Source: Beijerinckia indica subsp. indica ATCC 9039 (lineage in GTDB: Bacteria; Pseudomonadota; Alphaproteobacteria; Rhizobiales; Beijerinckiaceae). From it: a stretch of DNA of 64,000 bases. A program made the position numbers and the translations under genes. The notes under the pieces were generated by a model. It made no database searches. It worked only from the letters and a program-made list of their open reading frames with translations, and was not told the DNA's origin. Shown here in pieces: positions 28,047-36,077 of the stretch. Position 1 is the stretch's first letter; each line of letters begins with the position of its first letter. The stretch lies in contig NC_010581.1 in the NCBI RefSeq assembly GCF_000019845.1, forward strand, positions 3,105,501 to 3,169,500, read 5' to 3'.

Positions 28047-29885
28047 TCAATAAACACGCGCCTTGGGCTCAATATACTGCATCTCGTTGGTCATGGTGTA
28101 ATTATGCACCGGCCGGTAATCGAGGCTCACCGTATGGGCCGTGCCATCGATCGAGGCCAATGTATGTTTCATCCAGTTCTTGTCATCGCGCTCGGCATAA
28201 TCCTCACGCGCATGGGCACCACGTGATTCCGTGCGGTTGACCGCGCCATCCATTGTGACGACGGCCTGCACGATCAGATTATCGAATTCCAAGGTCTCGA
28301 TCAGATCTGTATTCCAGATCAAACCGCGATCCGTCACACCGATTTGATCCTTAGCCTTCCAGACTTCATGGATGAGCTTGGAGCCTTCTTCCAGGGTCTC
28401 GCCGGTCCGGTAGACCGCGCAATTATTTTGCATGACCTTCTGCATCCGCAACCGCAGTTCAGCGGTGGGCAACGAGCCCTTGGCATTGCGGAAATGATCG
28501 AGGCGGGAGAGCGAAAGATCAGCAGAACCGGCCGGAAGTTCCGGCTGTTTCGCACCGGCCGTTACGATCTCGGCGGCACGGAGGCCCGCGGCGCGGCCGA
28601 AAACCACCAGATCGATCAGCGAATTCGAGCCAAGACGATTGGCGCCGTGTACGGACACGCAAGCCGCCTCGCCAAGCGCCATCAAGCCCGGCACGACGAC
28701 ATCTGGATCATCACCCTTCTTGATGACGACTTCGCCGTGATAATTCGTCGGGATGCCGCCCATGTTATAATGGACGGTCGGCAGAACCGGGATCGGCTCC
28801 TTCGTGACATCGACGCCCGCGAAGATCCTGGCGCTTTCCGAAATGCCGGGGAGCCGCTCATGCAGGATTTTCGGGTCGAGATGGTCGAGATGAAGAAAGA
28901 TGTGATCCTTGCCCTTACCGACGCCACGGCCTTCGCGGATCTCCATCGTCATAGCGCGCGAAACCATGTCGCGGGGCGCCAGATCCTTCACCGACGGCGC
29001 ATAGCGTTCCATGAAACGCTCACCTGACGAATTGGTCAGATAACCGCCTTCGCCGCGCGCGCCTTCGGTGATCAGGCAACCCGCGCCATAGATGCCAGTC
29101 GGATGGAATTGCACGAATTCCATATCCTGCAGCGGCAGACCAGCACGCAGCACCATGGCATTGCCGTCGCCCGTGCAGGTATGGGCGGATGTCGCCGAGA
29201 AATAAGCGCGGCCATAGCCACCCGTCGCGAGAATCACGAGCTGGGAACGGAAACGGTGAATCGTGCCATCATCGAGCTTGAGACAGACGACACCACGGCA
29301 ATGGCCATCTTCCATGATTAGATCGATGGCGAAATATTCGATGAAGAATTCGGTTTGGTTACGCAGGGCCTGCCCATAAAGCGTATGCAGAATGGCATGG
29401 CCTGTGCGGTCAGCAGCCGCGCAAGTCCGCTGTGCCGGCGGACCCTTGCCGAAATCCGTGGTCATACCGCCGAAGGGCCGCTGATAGATACGGCCGTCTT
29501 CCGTGCGCGAAAACGGCACGCCCCAGTGTTCGAGCTCGAACACGGCTGCCGGCGCATTGCGGCAGAGATATTCGATGGAATCCTGATCGCCCAGCCAGTC
29601 CGATCCCTTGACGGTATCGTACATGTGCCATTTCCAATTGTCCGGCCCCATATTGGCGAGCGAGGCGGCGACACCGCCCTGCGCCGCGACCGTATGCGAA
29701 CGGGTCGGGAAAACCTTGGAAATACAGGCCGTGCGAAGCCCCGCCTGGGAACATCCCACGGTCGCGCGAAGACCAGCCCCGCCTGCACCGACGATAACCA
29801 CATCGAACGTATGATCGGTGATCGGATAAGCGGTCCCGTTATAGGCCGGCGCCGCGGTTCCGTTCGATGATCCGTTAAGGGCCAT
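28047..29885 (-). CDS. sdhA: Succinate dehydrogenase flavoprotein subunit
   Basis: The 612-residue subunit has the FAD-binding '[17 protein letters not shown]', the covalent-flavin region '[17 protein letters not shown]', the substrate-site '[21 protein letters not shown]', and the C-terminal 'RGAHAREDY' and '[12 protein letters not shown]'. It oxidises succinate to fumarate. The N-terminal ~20 residues are variable. It follows sdhD by 49 bases and belongs to the same transcript. Confidence 0.97.
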   Translation of the reverse strand: MALNGSSNGTAAPAYNGTAYPITDHTFDVVIVGAGGAGLRATVGCSQAGLRTACISKVFPTRSHTVAAQGGVAASLANMGPDNWKWHMYDTVKGSDWLGDQDSIEYLCRNAPAAVFELEHWGVPFSRTEDGRIYQRPFGGMTTDFGKGPPAQRTCAAADRTGHAILHTLYGQALRNQTEFFIEYFAIDLIMEDGHCRGVVCLKLDDGTIHRFRSQLVILATGGYGRAYFSATSAHTCTGDGNAMVLRAGLPLQDMEFVQFHPTGIYGAGCLITEGARGEGGYLTNSSGERFMERYAPSVKDLAPRDMVSRAMTMEIREGRGVGKGKDHIFLHLDHLDPKILHERLPGISESARIFAGVDVTKEPIPVLPTVHYNMGGIPTNYHGEVVIKKGDDPDVVVPGLMALGEAACVSVHGANRLGSNSLIDLVVFGRAAGLRAAEIVTAGAKQPELPAGSADLSLSRLDHFRNAKGSLPTAELRLRMQKVMQNNCAVYRTGETLEEGSKLIHEVWKAKDQIGVTDRGLIWNTDLIETLEFDNLIVQAVVTMDGAVNRTESRGAHAREDYAERDDKNWMKHTLASIDGTAHTVSLDYRPVHNYTMTNEMQYIEPKARVY

Positions 29886-29933
29886 GATACTGCCTTTCAG
29901 CCAATTTAAACGACCAGTCCGGTCCCGTATTCG

Positions 29934-30326
29934 TCAGAGGAAGCTCAGCTTCAAGACGGCATAGATACAGGCGAGGCCGATGCAGAAGGAAAAGAAGAGA
30001 TTGCCCAGAAGCGCCCAATCCTTGAAATGCGGTTCGTGAACGTAATCATCAATGATCGACTGCATGCCAATCTTCATATGATAGACGCTGGCGAGCACGA
30101 AAAGCAGGATGAGAAGCGCGGGCAAGGGGCTACCGAGCGTCGCGACGACGTCCTGATAATTCTTGCCGAGCAAGGAAAGGACGATCCAGACGAAGGCAAT
30201 GCTCAGGGGCAACAAGGCAACCGATGTAGCCCGCATATGCCAAGTTTCGGCGGTTCCGGATCGCGCCGCGCCGAGAAAACGAACCCGGCTCGCCGCGGTC
30301 CGCATGGAAGAAGAATCATGCCTCAT
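29934..30326 (-). CDS. sdhD: Succinate dehydrogenase membrane anchor subunit
   Basis: This 130-residue protein has three membrane segments (about 33-55, 63-85, 105-127) and the heme-ligand region 'SVYHMKIGMQSIIDDYVHEP'. It anchors SdhAB and helps form the quinone site with SdhC. ATG 30326 has GGGATGGGAC upstream; the basic N-terminal ~30 residues are typical of alphaproteobacterial SdhD. It lies between sdhC and sdhA. Confidence 0.93.
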   Translation of the reverse strand: MRHDSSSMRTAASRVRFLGAARSGTAETWHMRATSVALLPLSIAFVWIVLSLLGKNYQDVVATLGSPLPALLILLFVLASVYHMKIGMQSIIDDYVHEPHFKDWALLGNLFFSFCIGLACIYAVLKLSFL

Positions 30327-30490
30327 GTCGTCCCATCCCTAATAACCGGCACGCCTAAACTGACGCGGCGGCCTCGAGACCGCCCATTCCTGTGATTCGC
30401 CAATCCAGCACAGGTGCGGGAGCAGGAATCAGCCCGTATCCGATCCCTACCCAATTTCCGCATCACGACCAGCTGCTGGAAACGAAGGGG

Positions 30491-30904
30491 CTAGCCGATA
30501 AAATAAGCCAAAATCCAAACGAACAGGGTCAGGAGAATCCCGCCGATTAAGGTCGCCTGCGCCAGAAACTCGCGCCCAGCGGCATCGAAACCATAGCCGG
30601 CATCCCAGATCATGTGCCTGACACCACCAAGGAAATGATGAAACAGAGCCCAGGTGAATCCCAGGAGGATCAATTTTCCGAGAATGGAATTGAAGAAGAT
30701 CGAGGCTGTCGCAAAGGCCTCAGGTCCCGATGCGGCAGCGATCAGGTACCAGGCCAGGAGCAAGGTTCCCAAATAGAGCGCCGCGCCCGTGATGCGATGC
30801 ACAATCGACATCATCATGGTGAGCATGGGCCGATAGATCAGCAAATGCGGGGATAACGGCCGTTGGTTTCCCACCCTGCCAGGACCTAGATTGATTTCGG
30901 CCAT
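30491..30904 (-). CDS. sdhC: Succinate dehydrogenase cytochrome b556 subunit
   Basis: The 137-residue subunit has the PROSITE-like 'RPLSPHLLIYRPMLTMMMS' start, 'HRITGAALYLGTLLLAW', and the heme-binding 'HHFLGGVRHMIWDAG', with three membrane helices. It is the first gene of the sdh operon, divergent from an esterase gene. Confidence 0.95.
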   Translation of the reverse strand: MAEINLGPGRVGNQRPLSPHLLIYRPMLTMMMSIVHRITGAALYLGTLLLAWYLIAAASGPEAFATASIFFNSILGKLILLGFTWALFHHFLGGVRHMIWDAGYGFDAAGREFLAQATLIGGILLTLFVWILAYFIG

Positions 30905-31430
30905 GGGCTTCGCTCACTTCTTTCGTAAAAAGACTTCCACATCAACGCTGACCGCGCCGTTGAGTCTCTTTAGCCTCCCGCCTCATGGCGACAGACGGCT
31001 CCCCGTGCCGGCTTGTTGATATTCGTTCCAGTAAAGGAAACCTACGCATCCTACAACGCACTTGCACTCACCTCTTCGACAGAGGCGCTTTTGACGCGGC
31101 CTATTGCCTGTTCTTCACTGTTCGTCATACCAAAGGTCGTGAATAACGATCTTTGGTTCCTTTCTTGAATTTTCGCTTTTTCAAAGCGAGAGCGAAAATT
31201 CAAGAGTGGTCCAACGGTCATCGATCATGACCGTTGGTATTATTCACACGGAATCGAATCACCCTCCAGGCTCTGTCAATCTCGCGAATGGTCCTGCCCC
31301 ACTATCGGGTGGCTTTGCCGAAACTGAATTCCCCTTCAAGAATCACGACATTTTCAATTCTGCTTGTCATGCTTGGCTTGGCGTGGGCATGATAATAAAC
31401 TGAAAGCTCTTGTGGTGCGCATTGGAAATC
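30905..31430. other. Divergent intergenic region between sdhC and esterase gene
   Basis: About 525 bases with no coding sequence. It contains the composite palindromic repeat at 31164-31232. The sdh promoter should lie in the first 200 bases, but no motif was strong enough to mark. Confidence 0.45.
31164..31232. repeat. Composite palindromic repeat, copy A
   Basis: Two adjacent perfect hairpins: CTTGAATTTTCGCT (31164-31177) with AGCGAAAATTCAAG (31191-31204), then CCAACGGTCAT with ATGACCGTTGG around 'CGATC' (about 31210-31236). The same pair of hairpins in the same order, degenerated, is found at about 33776-33855. Confidence 0.6.
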
Positions 31431-32360
31431 ATGGCATTGCCTCGCCCAGCCTTTACGCTTGGACCCGCTCTTGGTCTTGCGCTCGGTCTTTGTCTTTTTC
31501 CGTGGGTTTCCTCCGCGAGCCATGCCGCGGATGGCAGGATTACTGTGCATTCGGGTGGGCAGACCCGGTCAGCCATATTGGTGCAGCACGAGCGCCTTAA
31601 AAAAGCACGCCGGCCCCTCATCATCGTGCTGCATGGTGGCAGCGGCAATGGCGCACGGGTGCGCCATCTTCTGGGCCTTGAAGAAATCCTGCATACAGCA
31701 CGGCCGGTCATGGTCTATCCCGAGGCGATCGGCGGCCATTGGGCAGCCACCACTGAAGTCGATGCCCAGCGCGACAAAACATTCATCCATGATCTGGTCG
31801 ATCGCCTCGTCGCCGATGGTATCGGCGACCGGCGGCGGGTTTTCCTGATCGGCGTCTCCTCGGGTGGAATGCTGGCCTTGCGGCTTGCCTGCAATAATCA
31901 GGGCGAATGGGCCGCGGTCTCCACTTTACTGATCAGCCTGCCTGCCGATCTCGCCCAAAGCTGCGCGCCCGCCCGGCCGGTGCCACTCATAATGATCGCC
32001 GGCACGCAGGATCCCTTCGTCCCTTTTCAGGGCGGCCTCGCCAATCTGCCCGACAATAAAATTGAGCTGGCGCCGATCATGACGACGCTCAATATTTTCG
32101 GCAAGGCGGCCGGCTGCGGTGATGGCCATGTGTCGACCCTTCTGCCGAATCGCGATCCCGCGGACGGAACCAGAGTCTCGCTCGACAAGCTCAGCGGCTG
32201 CAAGGTACCCGTGGAGCTTTTGCGTGTCGAAGGCGGTGGCCATACGATTCCAGGCCATCGCGGCGCGGCCATGGGACTCGGATCATCACGCGGCGCCTAC
32301 AATAATGATATCGACGCGACCAAATATATCTGGGATTTCTTCCGCCGATTCGGAGGATAG
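31431..32360 (+). CDS. Secreted esterase/polyhydroxybutyrate depolymerase-like (LpqC family)
   Basis: The 309-residue exported alpha/beta hydrolase has a signal peptide at about 1-34 (end near 'SASHAADG'). The core has 'LIIVLHGGSGNG', the nucleophile elbow 'GVSSGGMLAL', 'MIAGTQDPFVPFQGG' with the likely acid residue, and a late 'GGGHTIPGH' His. This pattern fits the LpqC/PHB-depolymerase esterase family; the true substrate (feruloyl, acetyl or polyester) is unknown. ATG 31431 was chosen over TTG 31410 since the signal peptide then starts normally. Confidence 0.82.
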   Translation: MALPRPAFTLGPALGLALGLCLFPWVSSASHAADGRITVHSGGQTRSAILVQHERLKKARRPLIIVLHGGSGNGARVRHLLGLEEILHTARPVMVYPEAIGGHWAATTEVDAQRDKTFIHDLVDRLVADGIGDRRRVFLIGVSSGGMLALRLACNNQGEWAAVSTLLISLPADLAQSCAPARPVPLIMIAGTQDPFVPFQGGLANLPDNKIELAPIMTTLNIFGKAAGCGDGHVSTLLPNRDPADGTRVSLDKLSGCKVPVELLRVEGGGHTIPGHRGAAMGLGSSRGAYNNDIDATKYIWDFFRRFGG

Positions 32361-32426
32361 GCATCAATCGTATTCGCCGCCGCGATTGGAAAGAAGCACG
32401 CGCTTCTGAAATCACGCGCTGCTTTT

Positions 32427-33722
32427 TTATTCCATTCCTTGACCTTGTTGCTGCCTCAGGAAGGCCAAACGCTCCGCGATCGCCGCGCGGCCATGCAGCA
32501 CGGCGATCGCATAAGTATTAATGTCATCACCTTCGATGGTCCCCTCCGATCGCGCCTCGATCAACTGTAACACGATGGAATCCAATTCATCCTCGAGTTC
32601 CGCCAATGCCCGTTCGTCAGCTTGGCGGACCCTTTTGAGGAAGCTCGCCAGGCGATCACCGACCGGCTCCATGTCCTGCCGTGGTCCCCTGATCCGGCTC
32701 CACAGCCAGGTGAGGCCGGAGCCCAGGATACCCAAGGCCGCGGAGCCGATCCAGAACAGGCTTTCAAAACGATCGAACAGGCTCGGCGCATCCCCATCGA
32801 AATAGGCTTTCGCTCCCGGATGAATCGCAAATTGGGTATCGTCCGTGTCAGGCGCCTCTATTCCCATCACCGAGGGTTCTGTCGAGGCCAGACGCGTTTT
32901 TGCCTCGAGGAGTTTGCGGGCCACCTCCCCTACGACATAATTCGACATGCTTTGTTTGGCGACGAGACGCAATGTGACGGCGAGCGTGGCCGTGTCTTCC
33001 TCGGGTTGAGCCTTAACGCCGCCAAATGAGCCTGCGTCTATATCCACCTTTTGAAGACCGCCAAAATGTTTCACCATGGCGTCAGCTTCATCCACACCGA
33101 TGATCTGCGGCGTGCCTTTTGTCGCCTTGGCGGCGGCGGCATAAGCCTCGCTCGAAATCCCGATACCGGGGATACCGACAACATAGATGGCGGCGATTTT
33201 CTTTTGCCCCAGCGCCACACCGGCCTCAGCAGGTGTGAGCTGGAGCCTGTTTACGGACGTGGTCGGAATATTGTTGTAGGTGAGAATTTTATCGAGAAGA
33301 GCCTGATCCTCCGGCGGACCCGGCAGGAACCCGATTGTCCTGTTGCGAAGATTACTGAAACTTTCGATCGAGGAATTCGGCGGGATGATCAGAAAGACCT
33401 GATAGGTGCGCAGAATAGCAATGGTCTGGGCCTTGGATGGCAATCCGACATCGGTGCGTAAGATCGCGAGATCGACCTTGCCATCCTGGAGAGCCGCAGC
33501 CGCGGCCGGCATATCGGCGACGGAAATCCGCTTCATCCGAACCCAATGGGACGATTGACTGGCCTCCCGCCCCAAAGCCTGGAGCATCTTGGATGTCGTG
33601 TCGCCAAGCGGAGGAACCGCTACCGTTAGAGGCCATGTGATGGATCGGGCGATCCAAATCCCTCCCGCGATCAAGCCGCCAAGAAATAAAAGCGCAATGA
33701 CGCTTTTCAAGACGCGCGACAT
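32427..33722 (-). CDS. TAXI-family TRAP solute receptor-like membrane protein
   Basis: The 431-residue protein has an N-terminal membrane anchor (about 8-29), a TAXI-type periplasmic binding domain ('DLAILRTDVGLPSKAQTIAI', 'RNRTIGFLPGPPEDQALLDK'), a second membrane segment at about 320-340 ('FWIGSAALGILGSGLTWLW'), and a charged helical C-terminus. No TRAP permease genes are adjacent, so this is an orphan receptor, possibly with a signalling role. ATG 33722 is favoured over ATG 33728 by spacing from GGAG. A degenerate copy of the composite palindrome precedes it. Confidence 0.82.
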   Translation of the reverse strand: MSRVLKSVIALLFLGGLIAGGIWIARSITWPLTVAVPPLGDTTSKMLQALGREASQSSHWVRMKRISVADMPAAAAALQDGKVDLAILRTDVGLPSKAQTIAILRTYQVFLIIPPNSSIESFSNLRNRTIGFLPGPPEDQALLDKILTYNNIPTTSVNRLQLTPAEAGVALGQKKIAAIYVVGIPGIGISSEAYAAAAKATKGTPQIIGVDEADAMVKHFGGLQKVDIDAGSFGGVKAQPEEDTATLAVTLRLVAKQSMSNYVVGEVARKLLEAKTRLASTEPSVMGIEAPDTDDTQFAIHPGAKAYFDGDAPSLFDRFESLFWIGSAALGILGSGLTWLWSRIRGPRQDMEPVGDRLASFLKRVRQADERALAELEDELDSIVLQLIEARSEGTIEGDDINTYAIAVLHGRAAIAERLAFLRQQQGQGME

Positions 33723-33775
33723 GACCATTTCTCCGGCTTCCTGCCAAGAGACGCCATCAGCGCCTCTTGGCTCCT

Positions 33776-33857
33776 TTCTCGAATTTTCGCGTTCCCAAAG
33801 GCATAGCAAAAATTCGAAAGCGTTCTAATGGTCATGTTTTATGACGTTAGTATAGAC
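33776..33857. repeat. Composite palindromic repeat, copy B (degenerate)
   Basis: 'TTTCTCGAATTTTCGC' and 'GCAAAAATTCGAAAG' form an imperfect hairpin, followed by 'CTAATGGTCAT' and 'ATGACGTTAGTAT'. Order and core sequences match copy A at 31164-31236, including the preceding TCCTTTCT. It lies just upstream of the TAXI gene start. Confidence 0.5.
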
Positions 33858-33954
33858 ATTACCACATCAAGGACATCATTCGGTATCGGACGTTCTAAAA
33901 ACAGGGTAGCCAGCGCGCACAGTAAGATTACAGAGCAAGCCCCCATAACAATGC

Positions 33955-34251
33955 TTACGGGCAGCGCCAGTAGACTTGGCCATAAGCATTGACCACTTGT
34001 ACGCAGCCCGGCACTACGGCGGCGCCCGCTGCAGCACCCGCTGCTGCTCCCACGGCAACGGCGCGACGCGTCGTGCGGCGCGCGACACCGGCATAGCTCA
34101 TGGGCGTGAGCGGGCGGCCAATGACCGCTTCAGCAGAGGAGACAAGCGATCCATTGGAGGAGTGCGAGGGATGATCATTCACCAACAAGACAAAAGCCAT
34201 CAGGCCCGCCACGCAGGTGGAAAAGAAAATCTTCTTCCGAAAGCCTATCAT
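33955..34251 (-). CDS. Small exported Ala-rich protein, 98 aa
   Basis: The protein has a signal peptide or anchor ('KKIFFSTCVAGLMAFVLLV'), a basic 'ARRTTRRA' stretch, an Ala/Gly zipper ('VGAAAGAAAGAAVVPG') that could insert in or oligomerise on the membrane, and a C-terminal 'CVQVVNAYGQVYWRCP' with two Cys. Its ATG overlaps the stop of the upstream DUF2092 gene (ATGA), so both are translationally coupled and may act together in the envelope. Function unknown. Confidence 0.75.
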   Translation of the reverse strand: MIGFRKKIFFSTCVAGLMAFVLLVNDHPSHSSNGSLVSSAEAVIGRPLTPMSYAGVARRTTRRAVAVGAAAGAAAGAAVVPGCVQVVNAYGQVYWRCP

Positions 34252-35057
34252 TTCTGCCCTCCTACAGGCGCGCTGTCAGGAACCTCATCCAAATTTGGCA
34301 ATTGACCAAGATCAACTTTTTGCGCATCGGCCGGCGGCTTGAAGGTGAAAGCATCCGGCGCGAAGGAAACGTCGGTCTTCCAATTCTTGAAACGGATCGA
34401 ATATTGCGGCGCCTCACCGACCGCCTTGCTGGTGATCAGATATTTGCATGGAATCGGCTTGTCGCCCACCCGAACCCAGAGCTGCCAGTCCGCATCGCTG
34501 TTACGGAATGCCAAATGTTCGCACTCCACACCATCAATCACGCCTCGGCCGATATGTTTGCCCTCGATGACATCTTCCAGGAGCACGTGATAAGGATTGG
34601 AAACGAAGAAATCGGCAGCAGGCAGATCCACAGAATATTTATTGCGAAGATCATCGATAACCTGATCGAACGAGCCGCTGGCATCTAATTGCGCATATTT
34701 ATTGATACGTTTTCCAAATAGCGTGACCGTCTTTCCATCATCGATAAGCTCGGCATCGACATAGCCGCCCGTGCGTTGCACCCGGAAATTGGAGGGCCGA
34801 CTGATATTCACATTGCCAGAACTGTTGAACTGCAGCTTCTGGTTCAGCGGCGTGACAACTTCTATTTCCGTATCGAAATCGAAAGCGATCGTTTTCTGGC
34901 TGGCCAGATAATCCGACATGGCCTTCACGATCGCATCCGCTTCCCGCGCCTGATCGTCCGCAGTGCTGGGGCCGGTCATCACCACCGACAAGACCAATCC
35001 CGCCACAGCCCCGATGGGCAACCAGTCCCGTCGCTTCATTCTGCCGATCCAAAGCAT
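34248..35057 (-). CDS. DUF2092 family periplasmic protein
   Basis: The 269-residue exported protein has an N-terminal membrane segment ('WLPIGAVAGLVLSVVMTG', cleavage near 'STADDQ') and a DUF2092 domain, a LolA/RseB-like lipoprotein-localisation fold ('MSDYLASQKTIAFDFDTEIE', 'RTGGYVDAELIDDGKTVTLF', 'CEHLAFRNSDADWQLWV'). DUF2092 proteins are predicted to bind lipids or lipoproteins; role unproven. ATG 35057 has GGGGAG upstream. It is coupled to the 98-aa gene downstream. Confidence 0.82.
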   Translation of the reverse strand: MLWIGRMKRRDWLPIGAVAGLVLSVVMTGPSTADDQAREADAIVKAMSDYLASQKTIAFDFDTEIEVVTPLNQKLQFNSSGNVNISRPSNFRVQRTGGYVDAELIDDGKTVTLFGKRINKYAQLDASGSFDQVIDDLRNKYSVDLPAADFFVSNPYHVLLEDVIEGKHIGRGVIDGVECEHLAFRNSDADWQLWVRVGDKPIPCKYLITSKAVGEAPQYSIRFKNWKTDVSFAPDAFTFKPPADAQKVDLGQLPNLDEVPDSAPVGGQK

Positions 35058-36077
35058 TGTTCACGCTCCCCTGCTATTGCTGTCTTCACCATCTCTCTCT
35101 TATGGTGTCTCTATCTGTCGTCAGAATATGCTCGAGCAGGCACAAAACACCAGCTATGACTACGAGAACCCCATGGAGACATCCATTTTTGCTCATCGAG
35201 CTGATAAATTCACACCGACTCACGATTACACCGACAGAAGCAATTCAAAGTCATCTCATATGTTCCCGGGTCATTCCACACCTGAAATCTTCTGAGTGTT
35301 ATTTCGATCGCCTACAGCCCCCTGATTTGCGCTTCACCGAAGAGATATCAAATGGTTGGAGAAGTGAACTAACCCAGTAGTTTAGCTTAGTTTGCACCGA
35401 AATGGACAAAGTGAAATTTTAGGGCGCGGATCACCGATATTCAGATGGCTTGAAACCCATTGATGCAACTTCTCAATGCGTCCTTACCAAGCATCTCACA
35501 TTCAATCTATGGCACTTTTGTAGAAGACCATATGACATTTACATAAAATCCAAAGACGTTTTATAATTTAGCCTGAGTTGCCACGTTATAGCTATCTAAA
35601 TATTCTGTTGACACATAGCATGACGTATTTTACCCTTCCCATAATAGGGTATACGCGCTCATGTTTTAGAGCACATACGATATATTCTCTCATTCAAAAT
35701 CATGACTTTCGACAGAACGCTCAATATTACTCTTAGAATGACACACACGAATATATTAAACTAATTATTTCAGTCACTTGACCAGCAATATGCCACCCTG
35801 CTCGGTAGTCCGTGATTAGCTATTACGGTATTAACATACCGCAGGTCATATTTTGCTTATCTATCAAGAGATAAGCATTTTATTAATGCAGCATCAAATC
35901 TGCGCCTCATTTTGTCAGCGTACAGTATGATGATTTTAGCGTTCTCTCATAGCGAAACGCAGCAATTACAGCATTTTACATTATATTTCTCATATATCGC
36001 AGTCATACTGCACGATATCATTTGATATTTACGTTTCTGACAACATTCGATTTTAACAACGCTATTAAGGGGCCGTC
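35058..36077. other. AT-rich 1 kb gene-free region upstream of EPS locus
   Basis: The composition shifts visibly to AT-rich, most strongly at about 35380-36060, against GC-rich surroundings. Short frames (up to 127 codons) read as low-complexity and lack family features. Several direct or inverted AT-rich words occur (for example 'AGATAAGCATTTTATTAATG' near 35871) but no clear single structure. It probably holds the regulatory region of the oxidase/EPS locus and may mark an acquired segment. Confidence 0.5.

Noticed and set aside
28344..29027. 227-codon plus-strand frame opposite sdhA
   Set aside because: Antisense shadow of sdhA, which is unambiguous.
35058..36077. Possible tRNA or CRISPR array in the AT-rich gap
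   Set aside because: No T-loop GGTTCGA-type signature, no clover-leaf, and no regularly spaced direct repeats.
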